This document shows positions 1 through 5,761 of a DNA stretch of 11,070 nucleotides, one piece after another. The translations under genes were made by a program, and so were the position numbers. The DNA is from Bacteroidales bacterium UBA4912 (lineage in GTDB: Bacteria > Bacteroidota > Bacteroidia > Bacteroidales > Dysgonomonadaceae): NCBI GenBank assembly GCA_002398875.1, contig DHCC01000015.1, positions 57,203 to 68,272 of the forward strand, in the 5' to 3' direction. Each line of letters begins with the position of its first letter. The first letter of the stretch is position 1. The notes beneath the pieces are model-generated. The model ran no database searches, had not been told where the DNA came from, and saw only the letters and a program-made list of their open reading frames with translations.

Positions 1-836
1 AGTATTTCTACCCAGCCTGTATGTTTACAGAACGGGCACCCCTTGCCACCACATATATTACATGAAATATCCATTTCGGCGCTTGGCTCAGTAAATGGGA
101 AGTATGAAGGTCTGAGACGAATTTTTGTATCTTCACCAAACATTTCTTTAGCAAAGAAAAGAAGTGCTTGTTTTAGATCGGCGAAAGAAACATCCTTATC
201 TATATACAATGCCTCTACCTGGTGAAAGAAACAGTGTGCCCTGTACGATATGGCTTCGTTTCTATATACACGTCCCGGACAAATTATTCTTATGGGAGGC
301 TCTGTATTTTCCATTACACGTGTTTGTACCGAAGAAGTATGAGTACGTAACACTATTTGAGGATCATTTTGTATAAAAAAGGTGTCCTGCATATCACGTG
401 CCGGGTGGTCATCTGCAAAATTGAGTGAAGAAAACACATGCCAGTCATCTTCGACTTCGGGACCTTCAGAAATAGAAAAACCGAGTCTCTTAAAAATATC
501 GTTAATTTCCTCTTTGACAATAGATATAGGGTGCCTTGTTCCCAAGGGAACAGGATATGCAGTACGTGTAAGATCAATATCCATTAAACCTGAATCTTTA
601 TTCTCGAACTGCTCTTTTAATAAATGTATTTTTTCAGTAGTCTTCTGTTTTAATTCATTTATTTTGACTCCTATTTCACGTTTCTGATCAGAGGGGACGT
701 TTCTGAAATCGTCCATTAAGGCCGGGATAGCGCCTTTTTTACTTAGATACTTAATACGTAACACTTCCAGCTCTTCAGGGTTAGAAGCCGTCATTTGCTC
801 TATTTCTGAAAGAAGAGCTTCAATATTTTCTATCAT
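1..836 (-). CDS. pheS: Phenylalanine--tRNA ligase alpha subunit, partial (first 278 residues; C-terminus beyond the left edge)
   Basis: This is the catalytic alpha subunit of the cytoplasmic (PheS)2(PheT)2 enzyme that charges tRNA-Phe. Reading leftwards from the ATG at 836-834 gives 278 codons plus two bases with no stop; the family is about 340 residues, so about 60 are missing. Residues 1-85 form the charged, helical N-terminal arm. The class II core follows: motif 1 region GFSISEGPEVE (119-129), the HPARDMQDTFF stretch (144-154), HTSSVQTR (166-173), motif 2 PGRVYRNEA with AHCFFHQVEAL (187-210), and RPSYFPFTEPSAEMD (242-256). Then comes a four-cysteine cluster (C259, C262, C267, C270) just before GWVEI. 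Motif 3 lies outside the window. The gene is divergent from tilS. The start has no Shine-Dalgarno site, normal for this phylum, and lies about 33 bases downstream of a TAnnTTTG element. No attenuator or T-box is visible. Confidence 0.97.
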   Translation of the reverse strand, partial: MIENIEALLSEIEQMTASNPEELEVLRIKYLSKKGAIPALMDDFRNVPSDQKREIGVKINELKQKTTEKIHLLKEQFENKDSGLMDIDLTRTAYPVPLGTRHPISIVKEEINDIFKRLGFSISEGPEVEDDWHVFSSLNFADDHPARDMQDTFFIQNDPQIVLRTHTSSVQTRVMENTEPPIRIICPGRVYRNEAISYRAHCFFHQVEALYIDKDVSFADLKQALLFFAKEMFGEDTKIRLRPSYFPFTEPSAEMDISCNICGGKGCPFCKHTGWVEI

Positions 837-869
837 CTGTTGTTAATACTTATAATTCAATACTTGTTA

Positions 870-877
870 CAAAAATA
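870..877 (-). promoter_or_regulatory. pheS promoter, -7 element
   Basis: On the minus strand this reads TATTTTTG, a full match to the Bacteroidetes -7 consensus TAnnTTTG. Transcription would start near 864, giving a leader of about 28 bases before the pheS ATG. No clear TTTG lies about 20 bases upstream, so the call rests on the -7 element and its position. Confidence 0.5.
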
Positions 878-950
878 GAGATTTTATTACGATTTTTCTT
901 GTTTTTAGCTTGAAAGATTTATTATGAAAGCCAAGTTGAGTTTTTTTATG

Positions 951-958
951 TACATTTG
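951..958 (+). promoter_or_regulatory. tilS promoter, -7 element
   Basis: TACATTTG is a full match to TAnnTTTG. A start of transcription near 963-965 leaves a leader of about 14 bases before the ATG at 978 and places the upstream in-frame ATG at 924 outside the transcript. The -33 partner is weak. It helps decide the tilS start. Confidence 0.5.
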
Positions 959-977
959 TTTTAACAATTACATCTAT

Positions 978-2294
978 ATGATAAACAAAGTACAGAAGTT
1001 CATTCAAAAAGAAAAGCTTCTCCCACGCGATGCAAAGATTATTATAGGATTGAGTGGTGGTATGGATTCCATGGTATTACTTGATCTTTTAATACTATTA
1101 GGATATCGCTGTATGGCTGCACACTGTAATTTTCATTTAAGAGGTGATGAGTCGGATCGTGATGCTGAGTTTGTGCGTAAATGGTGTAAAAGCACAGATG
1201 TACCATTCGAGAGTATTGATTTTGACACAACAGGCTATGCGGAAGACAGAAAAATATCAATAGAGATGGCCGCACGCGAATTACGTTATGAATGGTTTAA
1301 AACTCTATGCAAACAGTATGAAGCAGATGTAATTGCTGTTGCACATCAAAAGGATGATTCAGTAGAAACTGTACTGCTTAACCTGATTAGAGGAACAGGC
1401 ATTAAAGGTCTGACTGGCATATCACCCAAAAATGGGCTCATAGTAAGACCTCTGCTTTGTGTTTCACGCGAAGAGATTGAAGAATATATCGCTAAACGTG
1501 ATATTCCTTATGTAACCGATAGTACAAATAACCAAGATATATACGTACGTAATTACCTGCGATTAAACATCATACCAAAGCTTGAGGTTATAAATCCATC
1601 TGTAAAGGAGTCAATATTACGCACATCACAAAATGTATCTGAAGCAGAAAAAATATATTCAGGATCAATAAAGGAATCAATTGAGAAAATATTCAGTGAT
1701 AATAAAATAAATATTTCTCTTTTAAAGAAAGTAGCTTCACCTCAATCAGTGTTATTTGAACTTCTTTCTCCATTAGGCTTCAGCGCTTCAACTATAGAAG
1801 ATATTTATCAAAGTATGGATTCAATTCCGGGAAAATTATTTTTTTCAGAAAATTACAGATTGATAAAAGACCGTTTGTATTTTATCCTTGAACAAATTAA
1901 TAATGATCCCGAAAGAGATGATTACTTTTTGATAGAAAAGGATACAAATGAAATAAAAAGCCCTATACATCTTTTATTCAGGGAAGAAAACATGCCGATT
2001 AAGATTAATAAAAATAAGCGTTTCCTTTATGCGGATGCAGATAAACTTAAATTTCCGCTGAAAATACGCAAATGGCAAGCCGGGGATTGGTTTATACCTT
2101 TTGGCATGAACGGAAGGAAGAAATTAAGTGATTATTTTACCGATCGCAAATACAGCCTCAAAGACAAAAACGATGCATGGATTATTCTTTCAGAAGATGA
2201 CATTGTTTGGGTAGTAGGTGAACGATCTGACGATAGATTTAAAATTACAGATAAAAGCAAAAACATTTTCAAGATTGAATATGTTGATAAATAA
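978..2294 (+). CDS. tilS: tRNA(Ile)-lysidine synthase TilS
   Basis: TilS uses ATP to attach lysine to C34 of the tRNA-Ile that carries a CAU anticodon. This switches both its codon reading from AUG to AUA and its charging from Met to Ile; the gene is normally essential. The 438-residue protein matches the usual length (about 430). The N-type ATP pyrophosphatase domain shows the P-loop SGGMDS (26-31), NFHLRG (51-56), AHQKDDSVET (122-131), RGTGIKGL (138-145), RPLL (157-160), TDSTN (180-184) and RNYLR (191-195). The C-terminal tRNA-binding domain is seen in WQAGDWFIPFGMNGRKKLSDYF near residues 360-385. An in-frame ATG at 924 would add 18 residues. I prefer 978 because a -7 element at 951-958 sits between the two ATGs and because 25 residues before the P-loop is normal. 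The tail from 2295 to the next gene is short, with no strong terminator. Confidence 0.96.
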   Translation: MINKVQKFIQKEKLLPRDAKIIIGLSGGMDSMVLLDLLILLGYRCMAAHCNFHLRGDESDRDAEFVRKWCKSTDVPFESIDFDTTGYAEDRKISIEMAARELRYEWFKTLCKQYEADVIAVAHQKDDSVETVLLNLIRGTGIKGLTGISPKNGLIVRPLLCVSREEIEEYIAKRDIPYVTDSTNNQDIYVRNYLRLNIIPKLEVINPSVKESILRTSQNVSEAEKIYSGSIKESIEKIFSDNKINISLLKKVASPQSVLFELLSPLGFSASTIEDIYQSMDSIPGKLFFSENYRLIKDRLYFILEQINNDPERDDYFLIEKDTNEIKSPIHLLFREENMPIKINKNKRFLYADADKLKFPLKIRKWQAGDWFIPFGMNGRKKLSDYFTDRKYSLKDKNDAWIILSEDDIVWVVGERSDDRFKITDKSKNIFKIEYVDK

Positions 2295-2302
2295 AGTTAA
2301 AT

Positions 2303-2330
2303 GGTGCAACATTTTTTCTTTTTTTGCATC
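2303..2330 (+). repeat. Inverted repeat downstream of tilS
   Basis: A seven-pair stem (2303-2309 with 2324-2330, one G-T pair) closes a 14-base pyrimidine-rich loop just after the tilS stop. No T-run follows, so it is a poor intrinsic terminator. Its right arm overlaps the TTTG proposed as the -33 element of the next gene, so it could also affect that promoter or mean nothing. Confidence 0.25.
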
Positions 2331-2351
2331 TAACTAATAAGATTAGATTCG
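2323..2351 (+). promoter_or_regulatory. Promoter candidate for the small membrane protein gene
   Basis: TTTG (2323-2326) is followed after 17 bases by TAGATTCG (2344-2351), one mismatch from TAnnTTTG. The spacing falls within the range reported for Bacteroides promoters. Transcription would begin near 2358, about 30 bases before the ATG at 2389. Confidence 0.4.
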
Positions 2352-2388
2352 TAAACAAAAACAAATTTACCAAAGAAAACCAGGAAAT

Positions 2389-2526
2389 ATGAAAAATAAT
2401 ACAGTTAAAGACATTTTGATGCTGGGAGCTCTGGCAGGTGTAGCCTATTATGTAACACGTTATTATCGTCAGAAAAAACAAAAAAACAGAGAGATGCGTG
2501 AGACTCTTCATTTTCAGCTGTTCTGA
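2389..2526 (+). CDS. Small single-pass membrane protein, 45 residues, function unknown
   Basis: I do not recognise a family. The product starts MKNNTVKDILMLGALAGV, with one hydrophobic segment at about residues 9-26 (ILMLGALAGVAYYVTRYY) that contains a small-residue GxLAG patch able to pack against another helix. A strongly basic tail follows (RQKKQKNREMR, 27-37) and the end is HFQLF. The positive charge after the helix predicts a cytoplasmic C-terminus and a short periplasmic N-terminus. Support for a real gene: it fills the tilS-serS gap, starts with ATG preceded by a weak AGGA at 2382-2385, has a promoter candidate about 38 bases upstream, and has the composition of a genuine small membrane protein. 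A longer reading frame on the opposite strand covers the same bases but has no such support. It ends 132 bases before serS, which has its own -7 element, so it may be expressed alone. Confidence 0.6.
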   Translation: MKNNTVKDILMLGALAGVAYYVTRYYRQKKQKNREMRETLHFQLF

Positions 2527-2585
2527 CCAACACTTAAATCGATAATATTTTATATCTACTATTTAATAAATGGTGGTATTTTTTG

Positions 2586-2593
2586 TACCTTTG
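2586..2593 (+). promoter_or_regulatory. serS promoter, -7 element
   Basis: TACCTTTG is a full match to TAnnTTTG. Transcription would start near 2600, giving serS a leader of nearly 60 bases, the longest in this part of the window apart from lnb. The -33 region is only T-rich. Confidence 0.5.
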
Positions 2594-2629
2594 CGGGATA
2601 TAATTACAAAAAAGTTAAATGAATGTAAT

Positions 2630-2648
2630 CTGATTATTGAAAAATCAG
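2630..2648 (+). other. Small hairpin in the serS leader
   Basis: CTGATT (2630-2635) pairs with AATCAG (2643-2648) around a seven-base A-rich loop, ending 10 bases before the serS start codon. It could affect translation initiation, but six pairs in AT-rich DNA can arise by chance. Confidence 0.25.
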
Positions 2649-2658
2649 TAAAAATAGT

Positions 2659-3930
2659 ATGCTCACACTCAAAGTAATAAACGAAAATCCTGAAGAAGTT
2701 ATAAGTAGGCTTTCAAAAAAGAACTTCGATGCCAAAGATATTGTAAATCAAATCATTGATCTTGATACTGTTAGAAGAAACAGTCAAACTTCACTTGATG
2801 GAATCTTATCAGAAATTAATTCATTATCCAAGTCCATCGGATCTCTTTTAAAAGAGGGCAAAAAAGAGGAAGCTTCAAATGCCAGAGACAAAGTCGGCAA
2901 GCTTAAGGAATCCTGCAAAGAGCTTGAAGTCAGTCTTAAAAATGCTCAGGAGAAAATTGACGAATTACTTGTAACCATACCCAATCTTCCGCATGATTCG
3001 GTTCCCGAAGGGAAAGGTGCAGAAGACAATCAGGTGGAACGCAGTGGTGGTTTGATGCCATCTCTGCCTGAAAATGCTTTACCTCATTGGGATCTTGCTA
3101 AAAAGTATGACCTCATTGATTTTGAATTGGGAGTAAAAATAACAGGAGCAGGATTTCCTGTTTATAAAGGTAAAGGAGCCAGATTACAGAGAGCATTAAT
3201 AAACTTTTTTCTGGATAGCGCACGTGATGCTGGCTTTTTAGAAGTTCAGCCACCTTATGTAGTAAATAGTAACTCTGGTTTTGGTACCGGGCAACTTCCT
3301 GATAAAGAGGGTCAAATGTATCATGTGGGACTTGATGATCTTTATCTGATTCCTACTGCAGAGGTACCGGTAACCAATATTTACAGAGATGTAATTCTGG
3401 ATGATAAAGATTTACCAATAAAAAACACAGCATATTCGGCATGTTTTAGAAGAGAGGCCGGTTCTTATGGTAAAGATGTTCGTGGCTTAAACCGTCTTCA
3501 TCAGTTTGATAAGGTGGAGATTGTATGTATAGATAAACCGGAAAACTCTTATTCGCGCCTTGATGAGATGGTTTCATACGTACAAACATTGGTAGAAAAG
3601 CTGGAACTTCCTTGGCGAATTCTTCGTTTGTGTGGAGGAGATATAAGCTTTACTTCGGCACTTACATTCGATTTCGAAGTTTATTCTGCTGCACAGGAAC
3701 GCTGGCTTGAAGTGAGTTCTGTATCAAACTTCGAAAGCTATCAGGCAAACCGTCTTAAGTGCCGTTACAGAGATGAAAACAGGAAAACCCAGTTATGTCA
3801 TACACTAAATGGCAGTGCATTGGCACTTCCACGTATTTTGGCAGCTTTGCTGGAGAATAATCAAACAATTGAGGGTATAAGGATTCCGGCAGCATTGGTT
3901 CCTTATTGCGGATTTGAGATTATCGATTGA
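2659..3930 (+). CDS. serS: Serine--tRNA ligase
   Basis: This cytoplasmic class II synthetase charges tRNA-Ser, and tRNA-Sec where present. At 423 residues it matches the family (about 430). Residues 1-105 form the two-helix coiled-coil arm that grips the long variable arm of tRNA-Ser; the Lys- and Glu-rich stretch at 55-100 fits this. The catalytic core has the TAE serine-binding loop in IPTAEVPVTN (231-240), motif 2 FRREAGSYGKDVRGLNRLHQF (263-283), the SVSNFESYQANRLKCRYR block (354-371) and motif 3 NGSALALPR (384-392). CGGDISFTSALTFDFEV (325-341) replaces the more common GDMGFGAAKTYDLEV and fits Bacteroidetes enzymes. The start codon follows a TACCTTTG promoter element and a leader of about 58 bases. 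The 3' end meets cinA tail to tail, 30 bases apart. Confidence 0.98.
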   Translation: MLTLKVINENPEEVISRLSKKNFDAKDIVNQIIDLDTVRRNSQTSLDGILSEINSLSKSIGSLLKEGKKEEASNARDKVGKLKESCKELEVSLKNAQEKIDELLVTIPNLPHDSVPEGKGAEDNQVERSGGLMPSLPENALPHWDLAKKYDLIDFELGVKITGAGFPVYKGKGARLQRALINFFLDSARDAGFLEVQPPYVVNSNSGFGTGQLPDKEGQMYHVGLDDLYLIPTAEVPVTNIYRDVILDDKDLPIKNTAYSACFRREAGSYGKDVRGLNRLHQFDKVEIVCIDKPENSYSRLDEMVSYVQTLVEKLELPWRILRLCGGDISFTSALTFDFEVYSAAQERWLEVSSVSNFESYQANRLKCRYRDENRKTQLCHTLNGSALALPRILAALLENNQTIEGIRIPAALVPYCGFEIID

Positions 3931-3932
3931 AG

Positions 3933-3949
3933 TTGTTTACTGAAAACAA
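3933..3949. terminator. Weak bidirectional hairpin between the convergent serS and cinA genes
   Basis: TTGTTT (3933-3938) pairs with AAACAA (3944-3949) around a five-base loop and fills most of the 30-base gap. A T-run follows at 3964-3969 on the plus strand, already inside the cinA end. The stem has one GC pair only, so it is a weak terminator at best, but it is the only structure available to either gene. Confidence 0.3.
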
Positions 3950-3960
3950 TAGACAAATCA

Positions 3961-5190
3961 TTAATTTTTTAGCATTTTAAGCAGCTGTAGTATTGCTATA
4001 TTTGCTGTACGGGTGATATTTTCCCGACGACTTCTGCCAACATTATATTCACGAGAAATTATCTCACTATTATATAAAGTTGCAATCCAGACTGTTCCTA
4101 CAGGTTTATCTTTAGTACCACCATCTGGACCCATAATTCCTGAAACGGCAATACTACAGTCTGTATGAAGTTTTTTTGCCACATTACTAGCCATCTGTTC
4201 TACAACTTCTCGACTTACAACTCCCTGTGATTCAATAGTTTTTTTATCAACCTCAAGCAGTTCTTCTTTAATCAGATTATCATAAGAAACTATACTTCCT
4301 TCGTAATAGTCTGACGCACCTGGTACAACAGTAATTTTATGTGAGATATATCCCCCAGTGCAACTTTCAGCTGTGGAGACAGTTAGATGTTTTTTTCGAA
4401 GCTTTTCTCCAAGTATTTCTTCAGGCATTTTCTCACCTTTTGATACGAAACAAATACCTAGAATCTTCTTTAATTTTCGTGCCTGTTGTTTTATCTCCGA
4501 CAGTCGCTCTTCTCCCCAAACGGATAATCGTAATCTTATATATCCAAGAGATGGTAAATATGCAAGATTAAAACCTGCCGGTAGTTGTAGTTCGAACTCA
4601 GCAAGCTGAGTTGCCAAAGCTGACTCAGAAATACCGGTAACAATACAAGAGCGACTAAGATATTCAGACACCTGAAATTTATTCTTAAGACGAGGAATTA
4701 TATCGTCTTGCATTGAAGCTTTCATTTCAAATGGAACACCAGGCATAGAAACCAATACTTTATTGTCTTTTTCAAACCAAAGTATTGGTGCAGTACCAAA
4801 TTTGTTTTGAATAACTGTAGAACTAACAGGAACATAAGCCTGTTTTTTTGTAAGCTGATTTAACGGAATGTTCCTCTTAATAAAAATAGATTCTATATTT
4901 TTCAGGACTTCATCATTGAATTCGAGAGCTGTATGAAAGTATTGACATAGAGTATGTTTGGTTATATCATCGTTAGTTGGACCAACACCTCCGGTAAGAA
5001 GTAAAATATCAGCTCTTCCAAAAGCAATATCAATAGCTTTAATAATATCAGCAGACCTATCACCTATAGAGGTTATGGCTTCTATCTCGAAACCACATTG
5101 TGTTAGCTCACGAGACATCCACGCAGCATTAGTGTCAACTATCTGCCCAATAAGTATCTCATCACCAATAGTAATAATTTCTACCTTCAT
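3961..5190 (-). CDS. cinA: CinA: MoCF-type domain plus nicotinamide-nucleotide amidase (PncC) domain
   Basis: This two-domain protein has 409 residues, typical of full-length CinA. The N-terminal COG1058 domain (about 1-170, molybdopterin-binding fold, linked to ADP-ribose pyrophosphatase activity in studied homologues) shows GDEILIGQIVDTNAAW (9-24), TGGVGPTNDD (66-75) and MPGVPFEMK (149-157). The C-terminal domain (about 255-409) hydrolyses NMN to nicotinate mononucleotide and ammonia, recycling pyridine nucleotides in the cytoplasm. It has STAESCTGG (272-280) carrying the catalytic serine region, GSIVSYDNLIKEELL (298-312), VSREVVEQMA (325-334) and AVSGIMGPDGGT (348-359) followed by KPVGTVWIA. 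All expected residues appear present, so both activities are plausible. It converges with serS and is divergent from rpmE2. The name reflects competence induction in streptococci; nothing here suggests a competence role. Confidence 0.96.
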   Translation of the reverse strand: MKVEIITIGDEILIGQIVDTNAAWMSRELTQCGFEIEAITSIGDRSADIIKAIDIAFGRADILLLTGGVGPTNDDITKHTLCQYFHTALEFNDEVLKNIESIFIKRNIPLNQLTKKQAYVPVSSTVIQNKFGTAPILWFEKDNKVLVSMPGVPFEMKASMQDDIIPRLKNKFQVSEYLSRSCIVTGISESALATQLAEFELQLPAGFNLAYLPSLGYIRLRLSVWGEERLSEIKQQARKLKKILGICFVSKGEKMPEEILGEKLRKKHLTVSTAESCTGGYISHKITVVPGASDYYEGSIVSYDNLIKEELLEVDKKTIESQGVVSREVVEQMASNVAKKLHTDCSIAVSGIMGPDGGTKDKPVGTVWIATLYNSEIISREYNVGRSRRENITRTANIAILQLLKMLKN

Positions 5191-5215
5191 GTGAATTTAT
5201 TTATCATAATGAATA

Positions 5216-5223
5216 CAAATTAA
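5216..5223 (-). promoter_or_regulatory. cinA promoter candidate, imperfect -7 element
   Basis: The minus strand reads TTAATTTG, one mismatch from TAnnTTTG, about 26 bases upstream of the cinA ATG. No -33 TTTG is seen. It is the best candidate in the cinA-rpmE2 gap but weak. Confidence 0.25.
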
Positions 5224-5253
5224 GTTATTATCTTTCATAAAAAGAAAAAAGGG

Positions 5254-5277
5254 GTCTGTTTATTTTTTTTATCAGAC
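5254..5277. repeat. GTCTG/CAGAC inverted repeat upstream of rpmE2
   Basis: GTCTG (5254-5258) and CAGAC (5273-5277) flank a 14-base T-rich spacer. It occupies the -33 region of the rpmE2 promoter, where the usual TTTG is missing, so it could be an operator. It does not resemble the Zur box consensus I know. Confidence 0.25.
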
Positions 5278-5286
5278 AGATTGTTC

Positions 5287-5294
5287 TATCTTTG
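5287..5294 (+). promoter_or_regulatory. rpmE2 promoter, -7 element
   Basis: TATCTTTG is a full match to TAnnTTTG. A start near 5300 gives a leader of about 33 bases. It places the alternative TTG start at 5306 only a few bases into the transcript, which argues against that start. Confidence 0.55.
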
Positions 5295-5322
5295 CCAACC
5301 GAAAATTGCCAATAATAAAAAC

Positions 5323-5328
5323 AGAAGG
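5323..5328 (+). promoter_or_regulatory. Shine-Dalgarno-like site for rpmE2
   Basis: AGAAGG lies four bases before the ATG at 5333. Such sites are uncommon in this window, and it supports 5333 over the in-frame TTG at 5306. The spacing is short. Confidence 0.4.
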
Positions 5329-5332
5329 TATA

Positions 5333-5590
5333 ATGAAAAAAGAGATTCATCCCGATAATTATCGTCCGGTAGTTTTTAAAGATATGTCGAACGAAGAGAT
5401 TTTTATATCGCGATCTACAGTAAATGCAAAAGAAACTATTGAAATAGACGGAGTTACATATCCTTTAGTAAAACTTGAGATTACAAGCGCTTCTCATCCA
5501 TTCTACACAGGAAAACAAAAACTGGTGGATACAGCCGGACGTGTTGATAAGTTCATGAGTCGTTACGGTAATCGTAATAAGAAAAAATAA
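5333..5590 (+). CDS. rpmE2: 50S ribosomal protein L31, type B (zinc-independent)
   Basis: L31 bridges the large and small ribosomal subunits. The product has 85 residues, typical of type B, and contains no cysteine at all, so the CxxC zinc ribbon of type A is absent. Family marks are the start MKKEIHPDNYRPVVFKD (1-17), a central ITSASHPFYTGKQ (50-62) and GRVDKFMSRYG (69-79), with a basic Lys-rich tail. An in-frame TTG at 5306 would add nine residues; I reject it because type B proteins begin at MKK-IHP, the SD-like site fits 5333 and the promoter is too close. In species with two L31 genes, type B is often made under zinc limitation. Whether this genome has a type A copy cannot be seen. The gene stands alone, with a promoter in front and a strong terminator behind. 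Confidence 0.97.
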   Translation: MKKEIHPDNYRPVVFKDMSNEEIFISRSTVNAKETIEIDGVTYPLVKLEITSASHPFYTGKQKLVDTAGRVDKFMSRYGNRNKKK

Positions 5591-5613
5591 ACCGGGAACA
5601 GGTATTTAATGCT

Positions 5614-5650
5614 TAACGGTGGCCTTCTAAAGGTCACCGTTATTTGTTTT
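5614..5650 (+). terminator. Rho-independent terminator of rpmE2
   Basis: An 11-pair stem (5614-5624 with 5632-5642, one G-T pair, GC-rich middle) closes a seven-base loop, and TTTGTTTT follows at 5643-5650. It begins 23 bases after the rpmE2 stop. It is the clearest terminator in the window and separates rpmE2 from the lnb unit. Confidence 0.85.
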
Positions 5651-5684
5651 ATGTATTTAAGTATGATTTTAAAGCAAATTTGTC

Positions 5685-5692
5685 TATTTTTG
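5685..5692 (+). promoter_or_regulatory. Promoter of the lnb-phosphatase-like-secA unit, -7 element
   Basis: TATTTTTG is a full match to TAnnTTTG, 35 bases after the rpmE2 terminator. A start near 5699 gives a leader of about 62 bases. The -33 region has no TTTG. No comparable element was found in the 30-base and 53-base gaps before the next two genes. Confidence 0.45.
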
Positions 5693-5703
5693 TCACCAAT
5701 ACA

Positions 5704-5733
5704 GGTTTTGCCATCATTTAACAGGGAAAAACC
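5704..5733 (+). other. Hairpin candidate in the lnb leader
   Basis: GGTTTT (5704-5709) pairs with AAAACC (5728-5733), and CC (5711-5712) can pair with GG (5724-5725) inside, leaving an 11-base loop. It lies about 30 bases before the start codon, is moderately stable and has no known family. Confidence 0.25.
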
Positions 5734-5761
5734 AACGTATATAGGTTAATACAACTGTATA

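Noticed and set aside
1..687. Several plus-strand reading frames at the left end
   Set aside because: They are antisense to pheS, whose class II synthetase motifs are unambiguous.
2269..2511. 80-residue reading frame on the minus strand, hydrophobic
   Set aside because: It is antisense to the small membrane gene and the tilS end, has no promoter element, and its composition is what antisense of A-rich DNA gives.
5306..5332. Alternative TTG start for rpmE2 adding nine residues
   Set aside because: Type B L31 begins at the later ATG, an SD-like site fits it, and the TTG is only a few bases past the predicted transcription start.
5699..5761. Riboswitch in the lnb leader
   Set aside because: Only one short hairpin is visible and nothing matches a known aptamer core.
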